From NCBI RefSeq assembly GCF_934754925.1, contig NZ_CAKVJA010000017.1:1-53715 (forward strand): a stretch of 53,715 nucleotides of DNA, in the 5' to 3' direction. This DNA is from an uncultured Clostridium sp. Lineage in GTDB: Bacteria > Bacillota > Clostridia > Clostridiales > Clostridiaceae. Below the pieces are notes generated by a model that was not told the DNA's origin, searched no databases, and saw nothing but the letters and a program-made list of their open reading frames with translations. Made by a program: the position numbers and the translations under genes. Shown here in pieces: positions 1-8,178 of this stretch. Positions within the stretch are counted from its first letter, which is position 1, and the number at the start of each line of letters is the position of its first letter.

Positions 1-20
1 TATCCCCTCATCTCCCTGTA

Positions 21-1703
21 CTATCTTATTGGTTTTTCGAAATCAACTTGCCCAATAGAAATATCTCCAGATAACACTTTTGTCTCAAACTCATCTATAG
101 TTTCATTTAACTTAATTACTATGTCTGAAATAATCTCGCTATCTAGGTACATAGACATTGGGAATATTAAAAACGCTGTATGATTTATATCCCCAGGATA
201 AATTTTATACTCAGGTACTATACTTATCAAAGGAACTACTTTTCCAGCATTAACTTCATCCCAACAATACTGCATAAATGCTTTTGCTATACTTTCATAG
301 CTTCCATTATATTTTTTCTCTATTCTATTAAAATCAATATCAAATACAATTTCCCATCCTAAAGACTTATTTAATATGGATATTTTTTCACTTTCTTCTA
401 ATTTAGTTTTTAATTCTTCACTTATATCTTTTAATTTAATTAAGTAATCTTGAAAGCCTGTTCTTCCCAATCTATTCATAGCTATCCAAGAGTTTACTAT
501 ACCTGTTGCAGGTCTTGAATTTTCAAAAGTATATCTATATGCTCTAAAGTTACCAAATTCATAGTCATCTTCTCCATATGAGTACTTCCCATCATTTAGA
601 TAGTCAAAATTATCATCTGTCTTTGATATAAACATACTTGTTGAATAAGGGCATAAACCGTTTTTATGCATATCAACTCCGAAAGAATCGAAGTTAGAAA
701 CCCCTTCTATTCGTTTAACTACTTCCATAATTTTATTCCTAATTTTTTCATTTGGAATTTTTTCATTTAGTTCAGATTCACTAACTCCTATAAAATTCAT
801 CCATAGCCATCCTATAACACTATCTAAATGAAAATATGGGAAATAGTCTTGATTACTATTTTCAAACAGCTCTTTTACATTTTTATATACACTCACTGTA
901 TCATCACAGGCAAAGTTAATAGTAGTTCCTCCTGCACATATAATTGCAGCTACCTTTTTCCCATTTTTATGTTGTTCTTCTATGGTTTCTAATAAATTTT
1001 TAATATTCATCTTCCAACCATCTTCTGATTTTATCCTTATACAATTGTCTGATCCTAATCCTAATATTGAGCATACATGTTCAACACAATAATGTGAAGA
1101 TTCATTAGTTAATACTACTAGATTTTTATCTATTCCCTTATTTCTAGAATCTGGATCTATTTTTGATATTGCAGACTTTACAGCATATAAAAGTGTTAAT
1201 TTTCCACCGTTACAAGCTACTCCATGAGCATCGTTCCATCCAGCTAATTTACCTAACATCCTAGCAATTTTTTGTTCAAATAATAATACTTTTCCCCCAA
1301 ATGAATCCATTAAACTATTTGTATTATATAATTGAGTAATTGTAGATGCTGCCACAGTATCTATTAATGGCGATGGCACCATATTAAATAAAGAATATGG
1401 TGATTGAGTTCTAATACTACCTTCAAATAACTCTGCTAAATTTTCAAATACTTCTTCTGAAGATGCTCCTTTCTCAGGTATAGCTACTTCATCTAATATT
1501 TCGTTATATGAAAATGTATTAACTTTAAATTTAGGATTTAAATCTTTGTTATTTAAATGTTCATGTATTGCTGAAATTTTTTGTAATAACACATCAAAAT
1601 TACTTTCATTTGATTTTAAGAACTCCTTTTCTAGCTCCATGGAATTTAATAGTGATGCTGACCCCATATCATTTTCTTCCCTAATTAAAATTGTTGATTC
1701 CAA
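21..1703 (-). CDS. Group II PLP-dependent amino acid decarboxylase
   Basis: A cytoplasmic pyridoxal-phosphate decarboxylase of the DDC/glutamate decarboxylase fold, about 560 residues. The motif DMHKNGLCPYSTS contains the lysine expected to bind PLP; the HKxGxxPY style is closer to tyrosine/aspartate decarboxylases than to the HKW motif of classical GadB. A nearby HLD supplies the PLP-ring aspartate. The frame stays open to a TTG at 1781, but that codon has no ribosome site. I chose the TTG at 1703, which has AGGGGG 7 bases upstream. Substrate cannot be read from sequence; glutamate, aspartate or an aromatic amino acid are possible. No amino-acid/amine antiporter lies beside it, unlike typical acid-resistance operons. 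Confidence 0.85.
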   Translation of the reverse strand: MESTILIREENDMGSASLLNSMELEKEFLKSNESNFDVLLQKISAIHEHLNNKDLNPKFKVNTFSYNEILDEVAIPEKGASSEEVFENLAELFEGSIRTQSPYSLFNMVPSPLIDTVAASTITQLYNTNSLMDSFGGKVLLFEQKIARMLGKLAGWNDAHGVACNGGKLTLLYAVKSAISKIDPDSRNKGIDKNLVVLTNESSHYCVEHVCSILGLGSDNCIRIKSEDGWKMNIKNLLETIEEQHKNGKKVAAIICAGGTTINFACDDTVSVYKNVKELFENSNQDYFPYFHLDSVIGWLWMNFIGVSESELNEKIPNEKIRNKIMEVVKRIEGVSNFDSFGVDMHKNGLCPYSTSMFISKTDDNFDYLNDGKYSYGEDDYEFGNFRAYRYTFENSRPATGIVNSWIAMNRLGRTGFQDYLIKLKDISEELKTKLEESEKISILNKSLGWEIVFDIDFNRIEKKYNGSYESIAKAFMQYCWDEVNAGKVVPLISIVPEYKIYPGDINHTAFLIFPMSMYLDSEIISDIVIKLNETIDEFETKVLSGDISIGQVDFEKPIR

Positions 1704-1868
1704 TGTTATTCCCCCTATTCGTTGTTTATTCTTAAAATATTTTTTCCCTTTCACTGTAATGGTAGTCCCTTTTACCTTCAATTGTCTACCAATAAATTAT
1801 ATTTTTTTTATAAAAAAATAAATTTATATATTTAATTTAATTTTAAAACAAATAATATAGACATAAAA

Positions 1869-2189
1869 TTGTATGGCGGACGAAGAAACCTCCAAGATAA
1901 ACCAATTTTAGAAAACACACTATTTGATATGGCATCAATTACTAAAACATATACAATGCTAATTATCTATAAACTATTCGAACTAAAAATAATAAGTCCA
2001 AAGGCTAGTGAAATTAAAGAGTTATATTATAAGGGAGCATATACAAAAGATGCTGTAGAATGTGATGTTGTTGGAATAGTTGATAATAATGAAATAATAT
2101 TAGATATAAATGGTGAGTTACATAGCATACATCCAGATTATTTATTAGATATGCAGAAAAAAGAAAGATTTATTATTAGAGCATTATAA
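1869..2189 (+). pseudogene. Chimeric fragment: serine hydrolase (beta-lactamase-like) piece fused to another protein
   Basis: The first ~38 codons read as the region around the SxxK motif of a class C beta-lactamase-related serine hydrolase (TLFDMASITK). The catalytic serine and lysine are present, but the N-terminus and the whole body, including the YxN and HxG regions, are missing. After about position 1985 the frame runs on into unrelated sequence (ELYYKGAYTKDAVECD...IHPDYLLDMQ) that I do not recognise. The frame opens with a TTG that has no ribosome site. I read this as a deletion junction joining two genes. It overlaps the next fragment in another frame, which suggests a second junction near 2150-2190. 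Confidence 0.6.
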
Positions 2190-2688
2190 CATTAAAAAAG
2201 GACAAGCTCATAATGCATTACAGGATGTTTTGGATTTATTAGAGTTATTAAAAGTTGTAAAGCCAGAAAGATGGTCAGCTTTAAGTACATCAAGATCACT
2301 TCCAAAGAAGGATAATAAAGAAGATAAGGGTGACAGTAAAAGCACAGCAAAGTCTAATAATTTTAGAAAGTTTGCAAAGGATAAGAACAAGGTTGCAGAA
2401 GAAAAGGAAATGATTGAGTTTGCTAAAAATAATTTAATAAAGGATATATTTAATAAAAAGAAAATAGTTTTTACTGGTGACATGTCTAAAAGTAGAGCAG
2501 AAATGAGAGCTACGGCTATAAGATATGGAGCAGAATCTCCAACAAGTATAAGTGGGAAAACAAATATCCTTGTTATAGGTGAAGAGGCAGGTAAGAGTAA
2601 ATTAGAAAAGGCTAAGCAACTTGGAATAGAAATAATTAACGAAGAAGAGTTTTGGAATATTATTAATAAAGAAACAGCCATGGAATAG
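2149..2688 (+). pseudogene. 3'-5' exonuclease/BRCT protein, 5'-truncated remnant
   Basis: The open frame begins after a stop at 2146-2148. GQAHNALQDVLDL resembles the Exo III motif (HxAxxD) of DEDDh exonucleases such as DnaQ/PolC epsilon. A charged linker follows, then a C-terminal BRCT domain (KKIVFTGDMSKSRAEMRATA...TNILVIGEEAGKSKLEKAKQLGIEIINEEEFW). Exo I and Exo II, which carry the other catalytic acids, are absent, so nuclease activity is not expected. A 152-residue protein could start at a TTG at 2230 without a good ribosome site. The gene probably once encoded an exonuclease-BRCT protein whose front part was deleted. Confidence 0.6.
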
Positions 2689-2716
2689 AATAAAATTTTA
2701 ATTATATAATTGTTGG

Positions 2717-2759
2717 AAAAGTAGTGCTCATAAAGAATAAGGTTTTGAGAACTACTTTT
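2717..2759 (+). terminator. Hairpin terminator after the BRCT remnant
   Basis: Arms 2717-2730 and 2746-2759 pair over 14 bases with one mismatch; the right arm ends in TTTT. It closes the fragment region from the convergent minus-strand cluster. Confidence 0.55.
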
Positions 2760-2836
2760 AGGTTTAAATGAATTATTGATTTTCTTAATTAATCTTTTAT
2801 CAAAGTTAGCTTTTACTACAATAGATATTATTATAA

Positions 2837-3859
2837 TTAAATTACATATTTTATTATACTATCTGGAAATACCTCTCTTATGTTTGAAATAAAAAATTCT
2901 TTCATTTCAGATAGTTCTTCTTTAGAATATACATATTTACCATATCCAAATTGGCCATATTTAAATTTTCTATCTTCATCATTCATAGGCAAAGTTGTTT
3001 CAGGAAATATTTCAAGTATTCTATTTTTAGCTTTAGTTGTATATCTATGAGATATAACTTCAAATATAATAGGATCATTAAAATCACTAGGTAATTTATT
3101 TTTTATACTTTCAATTAAAGATCTATATTCATTTTGCCAATTATCATAAAGAAAAACTGGGGCAATTATAAATCCAATTTTGTATCCAGCTTTAGCAACC
3201 TTTACAGCAGCTTCAATTCGTGCATTGCTAGATGCAGTATAGTGCTCATAAGTATCTATTACTTTAGGGGTATTTATACTAAATCTAATTTCAGTATGAT
3301 TATTATGCTTTGCATCTAATAGAGTATCTACATCATTATATTTAGTTACAAATCTAAATCTCCCATGTTCTTCTTTTCCCATAAATTCTATTGTTTTTCT
3401 TAAAGCATTAGTATATGGTTCAAGGGGAATTGGGTCAGAAGTTGCTGCGCCTTCAAATATAGTTATTGCTGGCAATCTTTCTTCTATATATTGTTTTGCT
3501 TTATTTAATATATCATCAATATTAGTAAAAACTCTTACAAATGGTTTATCGCCTAATTGTGTATTTAAATAACAATATTCACATCTACCCATACATCCAC
3601 TAACTAATGGTAATTGATAATTAGCAGAAGGTTTACAAGTTTGGAACTTTAAAGTTTTACGTTCACCTACAACTAATGTTTGTTTTCCAGATCTATATTG
3701 ATCAAATAAATTATCACCAGGTATATGAGTTTTAATTTTGTTAGAAGTAGCATTTATAATTTCAATATTAGGATTATCTTTTATTTTATTATAAATATTT
3801 TCACCAACTTCAGTATCTAAGGAACCTTTTTCAAATATAACTCTTTTAGGAATAAACAT
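2837..3859 (-). CDS. splB: Spore photoproduct lyase family radical SAM protein
   Basis: 340 residues with the radical SAM motif GCMGRCEYCYL (CxxxCxxC) near residue 90 and the family context LKFQTCKPSANYQLPLVSG before it. SplB proteins use a 5'-deoxyadenosyl radical to reverse the UV thymine dimer of spores (spore photoproduct) during germination. The start has GAGGT upstream. The gene is the last of a minus-strand cluster, 64 bases after a truncated radical SAM gene. Oddity: where I recall B. subtilis SplB having its hydrogen-donor cysteine (Cys141, context ACTSD), this protein reads EGAATSDP. It may therefore be a paralogous family member or use another donor. The family assignment is firm; the repair activity is inferred. 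Confidence 0.88.
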   Translation of the reverse strand: MFIPKRVIFEKGSLDTEVGENIYNKIKDNPNIEIINATSNKIKTHIPGDNLFDQYRSGKQTLVVGERKTLKFQTCKPSANYQLPLVSGCMGRCEYCYLNTQLGDKPFVRVFTNIDDILNKAKQYIEERLPAITIFEGAATSDPIPLEPYTNALRKTIEFMGKEEHGRFRFVTKYNDVDTLLDAKHNNHTEIRFSINTPKVIDTYEHYTASSNARIEAAVKVAKAGYKIGFIIAPVFLYDNWQNEYRSLIESIKNKLPSDFNDPIIFEVISHRYTTKAKNRILEIFPETTLPMNDEDRKFKYGQFGYGKYVYSKEELSEMKEFFISNIREVFPDSIIKYVI

Positions 3860-3923
3860 TGTTTTACCTCTTATTGTATTATAATTTTATTTTTAGTTTT
3901 TATTAAAATTTAATTTAAAATAC

Positions 3924-4496
3924 TTATATATTTAAACAAAATTTAAGTTCTTCTGCAGTTAAATTTCCAAGATAAATATTATTTAAATATTTACTCAAAA
4001 ATTCATAGGCATTTTTCATATCATAAAGAGAAGTTTCAGGTGTATCCATCTTATATCTAGGAAAATATCTAGATAAGTGTAAAGTTATATTCTTATCAAC
4101 AGACCCTAAAAACTCACCTAATTCCCTTAATGTTATATCATCTGTATTTTCATTAGGAATTAAAAGAGTAGTTACCTCAACATGGCAGCCCATTTCAGAT
4201 GCAATTTTAATAGTATTTTCAACATCTTTTAATGCTCCAAAACAAAGCTTTTTATAATATTTATCATTACCTTTAAGATCAATATTTAATGCATCAACAT
4301 AAGGTAATAGCTTTATTAATGGTTCTTCAGAAATAAATCCATTAGTAACAAGAACAGTTTTATGGTCTTTATTTATTTCCTTAATTGCTTTACAAACATC
4401 ATAAACATATTCATACCAAATACTAGGCTCATTATAAGTAAAAGCAAGACCTAAATTATTATTAATCACCATCATCAATTTCTTTAAAGCGCTCAA
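3924..4496 (-). pseudogene. amrS: AmmeMemoRadiSam radical SAM protein, N-terminal half lost
   Basis: From about residue 12 the product matches the second half of the PflA-like AmrS radical SAM proteins of the AmmeMemoRadiSam system (LGLAFTYNEPSIWYEYVYD, TNGFISEEPL, DALNIDLKGNDKYYKKLC, LHLSRYFPRYKM). About 120-130 N-terminal residues, including the CxxxCxxC cluster ligands, are missing. The first dozen codons overlap the 3' end of the AMMECR1 gene in another frame, as expected if a deletion fused the end of that gene to the middle of amrS. It cannot be a working radical SAM enzyme as encoded. Confidence 0.8.
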
Positions 4497-5589
4497 CTTT
4501 AAATCTCTCTAAAGAATAATTTTCATTTGGCATAATACCGCCTTTTTCCATAGCAATTGCAACTTGTTTATCAGCAGTATCTATTCCTTCTAGATTAGGT
4601 AATAACAAACCTCTTCTATGTCCACAAGATACTATAACACCATATTTTTTAGAATCTAATTCTTCAAAGGTAGTTTTTTCTGGTGGATATAAAAGGTCAA
4701 CAGATATATCTATATCCATAAGTTCTTCTTTTCTAAGGGGTGAAAATCTTGGATCATTTAAAGCTGCACTAATAGAATTATTTATTATTTCTTCAGCAAT
4801 AGAATTTGTAGTAGGTTCAGTTGTTCCAATACATCCTCTTAAATCACCATTAATTTTAAGGGAAACAAATACGCCTTTTTTATCATTTAACAATTTAGAT
4901 ATATCATCATAATTGCTATTAATTAGCTCATCTACAGTTAATAGCCTACCATTATTAAAGTAGTAATTAAGATTTAATCTTGCAAGACGAGTATAAACAT
5001 TACCTTCTTTTATCCTTCTTTCATTTTCCTTATTTTTATCTTTTAGAAGTTCACTATATAAATCAGCATTTTTATTAGAAGATGGAGTAAATTCCATAAT
5101 TCCATAACCAACTCCAAAAGGACCTTCATAACTTAATAATTTAGATGATATAGTATTGTCATTTATAGCACCAGCTAATATATAAAGTGATCTTAAGCCA
5201 CATTCACCAGCTTCGCATATTAAATGTTTATCTAAAGTAAATAAGCTTTTTAAATCACCTTTTTCTAAAGTACTAATTAACTCTTTGTCAAATTCTGCAC
5301 CAAGTGGTGTATAAGGATAAGGGCCATCTTTTGTTAATCTATGAGATAAGTCTCCAGAGGCTATGAAAACAGCTTTTTTATTAGTATCAAGAACAGCTTT
5401 ATTTATACATTTACCAAAGTTCATAAGCTCTAAAGGAGAAAGCATTCCATAGGTGATATGAACTAGTTTGTAGTTCTTGTTATTGTCTACAAAATATAAA
5501 GGAACCATGGCACCATGGTCAAGTTCTAAATCTATATTATATAAATTTTCAGTATTTTCATCTAATGATGCAGTAGGAATGTCTTCCAT
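4462..5589 (-). pseudogene. AmmeMemo protein (MEMO + AMMECR1 domains), N-terminally truncated
   Basis: 375 codons. Residues 1-165 match the C-terminal two thirds of a MEMO/LigB-like domain (ELDHGAMVPLYF, IASGDLSHRL, CGLRSLYILAG). Residues ~195-375 form a complete AMMECR1 domain (GVFVSLKINGDLRGCIG, DPRFSPLRKEEL). MEMO homology continues upstream of the ATG, in frame, to about 5661 (APNVKLDF), then meets a TGA at 5671-5673. Roughly 80-90 residues with the PHPP and PHG histidines are missing. I see no convincing ribosome site at 5589. AMMECR1 might still be made, but the system as a whole looks inactivated, since its radical SAM partner downstream is also broken. Confidence 0.75.
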
Positions 5590-5747
5590 AGATGCATTTT
5601 TTATAATTTGAGATGTAAGTTCTTTATCTATTTGAAAATCTAATTTAACATTTGGTGCATTAAATATTTTTCACTATAGATTTTTTATTATTAAAACTAA
5701 ATTTTTAGAAATAATATATAAAGAAGACTAAGGAAGAGGGGAGATAA

Positions 5748-7133
5748 ATGGAAAATAAAAGGAAAAATAATTTAGGAACAGAGCCAATAAGCAAATTATT
5801 AAATAATTTTGCAATTCCAAGTATAATAGCAATGCTTGTTAGTGCATTATACAATATTGTGGATCAGTTTTTTATTGGAAGAAGTGTCGGTGAGCTTGGA
5901 AATGCTGCAACTAATATAACATTTCCTTTAACTACATCATGTATCGCTATAGCGTTATTATTAGGAATCGGAGCAGCGTCAGCTTTTAATTTAACATTAG
6001 GAGAGGGGAATAGGGAAAAGGCATTATATTATATAGGAAATTCAGCTTTTTTATTATTTGCTTCTGGAGTAGTATTATGTGTCATAATTGAGATTTTTTT
6101 AGAACCTATGCTTATATTTTTTGGTTCTCCCGCTAATGTTTTAGGTTATGCTAAAAACTATACAAGGGTAACTGCAATTGGTTTTCCATTTTTAATATTT
6201 TCTACAGGTGGAGGACATTTGATAAGAGCTGATGGAAGCCCTAAATATAGTATGCTCTGTAATTTATCAGGGGCTATAATTAATATTATCTTAGATCCTA
6301 TATTTATATTTGGCTTAAATATGGGAATGGTGGGAGCAGGTTTAGCTACAATTATAGGACAAATTTTTGGTGCAGCATTAGCTTTAAGATATATTTTTAA
6401 ATATAAAACAGGAAAGATAGAAAAGAAGCATTTAATACCAAAATGGAATTTTGCTAGTAAAATAATTTCTTTAGGAGCAGCACCATGTTTTAATCAGCTT
6501 GCTATGATGATTGTACAAATTGTAATGAATAAGTCTTTAACATATTATGGTGCATTATCTGTCTATGGAGAATCAATACCATTAGCATGTGCAGGAATTA
6601 TTGCTAAGGTAAATCAGATTTATATGTCAATAGTCATTGGTCTTTCACAAGGCCTTCAACCTATAGTAAGTTTCAATTATGGAGCAGGGAAATATGATAG
6701 AGTAAAGAAAGCATATTCTACAGCTATAAGTTATGGTGTAATAGTATCAGTAATAGCATTTCTTGTATTTCAATTTTTGCCAAGACAGATAGTATCCATT
6801 TTTGGTTCAGGGTCAGAGACTTATTATACTTTTGCAGTAAAATATTTTAGGATATTTTTATTTTTCACATTTTTAAATTGTTTCCAACCTATATCATCAA
6901 ACTTTTTTACTGCTATAGGGAAGCCAAAGAAGGGGATATTTCTATCATTAACAAGGCAAATATTATTTTTACTTCCTTTAATAGTTATTTTACCAATGGT
7001 TATTGGTATTGATGGAATAATGTATTCAGGTCCTATTGCTGACTTTATAGCAGGCGTTGTATCTATGGTAATGATATATATTGAATTTAAAAATATAGGT
7101 AGTAATATGGGATTTGAAAGGAAAATAGTATAA
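5748..7133 (+). CDS. MATE family efflux transporter
   Basis: 461 residues with about 12 hydrophobic segments in two homologous halves typical of MATE (MepA/DinF-like) antiporters, which export cationic drugs or metabolites in exchange for Na+ or H+. Family signatures include PSIIAMLVSALYNIVDQFFIGR at the N-terminus and GLSQGLQPIVSFNYGAG in the second half. GAGGGGAG lies a few bases before the ATG. It is monocistronic, divergent from the truncated AmmeMemo gene and closed by the hairpin at 7159. No regulator lies beside it, so the substrate is unknown. Confidence 0.92.
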   Translation: MENKRKNNLGTEPISKLLNNFAIPSIIAMLVSALYNIVDQFFIGRSVGELGNAATNITFPLTTSCIAIALLLGIGAASAFNLTLGEGNREKALYYIGNSAFLLFASGVVLCVIIEIFLEPMLIFFGSPANVLGYAKNYTRVTAIGFPFLIFSTGGGHLIRADGSPKYSMLCNLSGAIINIILDPIFIFGLNMGMVGAGLATIIGQIFGAALALRYIFKYKTGKIEKKHLIPKWNFASKIISLGAAPCFNQLAMMIVQIVMNKSLTYYGALSVYGESIPLACAGIIAKVNQIYMSIVIGLSQGLQPIVSFNYGAGKYDRVKKAYSTAISYGVIVSVIAFLVFQFLPRQIVSIFGSGSETYYTFAVKYFRIFLFFTFLNCFQPISSNFFTAIGKPKKGIFLSLTRQILFLLPLIVILPMVIGIDGIMYSGPIADFIAGVVSMVMIYIEFKNIGSNMGFERKIV

Positions 7134-7158
7134 TTAAGAATCTTCATAGAAAAATTTA

Positions 7159-7196
7159 AAAGTAGTATCTATGACCTAAGTGGTAGATACTACTTT
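7159..7196. terminator. Bidirectional terminator between convergent genes
   Basis: Perfect 13-bp arms 7159-7171 and 7184-7196 around a 12-base loop, with A and T tracts on the two sides. It lies between the MATE gene and the convergent membrane gene. Confidence 0.75.
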
Positions 7197-7223
7197 AAAT
7201 TAGAGAGTTGGAACGCTTTTTAT

Positions 7224-7958
7224 TTAATTTTGAGCGTCTTTTAGTGCATAATTTACTGTAGTTTTAGATTTATTTAAAGATTTTTTATTTATTGCTTTAG
7301 CAATACGCATTGCAGCGTATGTTAAAAACACTAAACTATATATTAAAACGTTTAATATATACTGTGAGTTACCAGCTTTGGCTAATGGAGTCATTATAAG
7401 CATTACATGTACATAAATTAATCCATAAAAAATATAAGCAAGTCTTTGAAGTTTCTTCCAAGATTTGTACTTCATTTTCTTTCTTATACTTGGGAAAGAT
7501 GTAATCATAAGTGGAAGCATAATAACTATTAAAATTACACTTATAATTGCTGCTAAAAGCATATTTATTGACATTGATTTTGGGTTTGTAAATAATGTTA
7601 CAAAATGATATCTACCAAAAACAATATTATGAGCAAGGGTAAGAATACTTGCTATAATAGATAACTCTGCCCTAATTGGCATTAAAATTTTCATTAATTT
7701 ACTACCATTTTTTAATGCGCCTGTATACATAACTATTACAAAAATTGAAGTAGCAAAGGCGCTTTTTGTAAATAGAGGAAGTATATAAGTATTAGCAAAA
7801 TGTGATAAATTTGAAAGAACCCCGCTATATGAAGCTATAACTAAAGCTATTGATATAAGTGCAGATATTACATAACAAAGTTTTGAGTGCTTTTTTATAA
7901 AATTACGGCCTATAAAAATAATAAATATTGTTATTATAATAGAAATTAAAAAGTTCAT
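7224..7958 (-). CDS. Ferric reductase-like transmembrane protein
   Basis: 244 residues with 6-7 membrane segments. Histidines in LTLAHNIVFGRYHF and RLAYIFYGLIYVHVML are spaced like the heme ligands of the ferric-reductase-like transmembrane domain (MsrQ/YedZ, FRE families), and SWKKLQRLAYI resembles the conserved W..L.RL.Y stretch before the second ligand. Such proteins pass electrons across the membrane through b-type hemes. There is no cytosolic flavin/NAD domain and no MsrP partner adjacent, so the electron donor is unknown. GAGGT precedes the ATG. Confidence 0.7.
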   Translation of the reverse strand: MNFLISIIITIFIIFIGRNFIKKHSKLCYVISALISIALVIASYSGVLSNLSHFANTYILPLFTKSAFATSIFVIVMYTGALKNGSKLMKILMPIRAELSIIASILTLAHNIVFGRYHFVTLFTNPKSMSINMLLAAIISVILIVIMLPLMITSFPSIRKKMKYKSWKKLQRLAYIFYGLIYVHVMLIMTPLAKAGNSQYILNVLIYSLVFLTYAAMRIAKAINKKSLNKSKTTVNYALKDAQN

Positions 7959-8092
7959 AATTACCTCCTAAATTTTTTAAATATCAACTTATAACATAAA
8001 AAAGTATATATAAAAGAAAAAATGAAATCAATAATTATTCTCAATTAAACAAATATAGTTAAAAAAAATATAAATATCGTTAAAGTGGCATT

Positions 8093-8126
8093 AAATGTAA
8101 GCTCCCCGGAGGTGGTTACATTTTTT
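8093..8126 (+). promoter_or_regulatory. Hairpin with T tract upstream of pepA
   Basis: Arms AAATGTAA (8093-8100) and TTACATTT (8116-8123) enclose a G+C-rich 15-base loop and run into six Ts. A TATAAT box at 8139-8144 places a possible -35 (GTTACA, 8115-8120) in the right arm, so this may be an operator or a leftover terminator. The loop contains CCCCGGAGG, also the core of the palindromes at 18240 and 19513. Confidence 0.4.
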
Positions 8127-8178
8127 AGAAATTTATAGTATAATAAAGGAAAATTATTAAGTAAAGGAGAAGCAAAGG

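Noticed and set aside
1546..1821. Plus-strand frame of 91 codons opposite the decarboxylase
   Set aside because: Antisense to a conserved gene, lacking its own signals.
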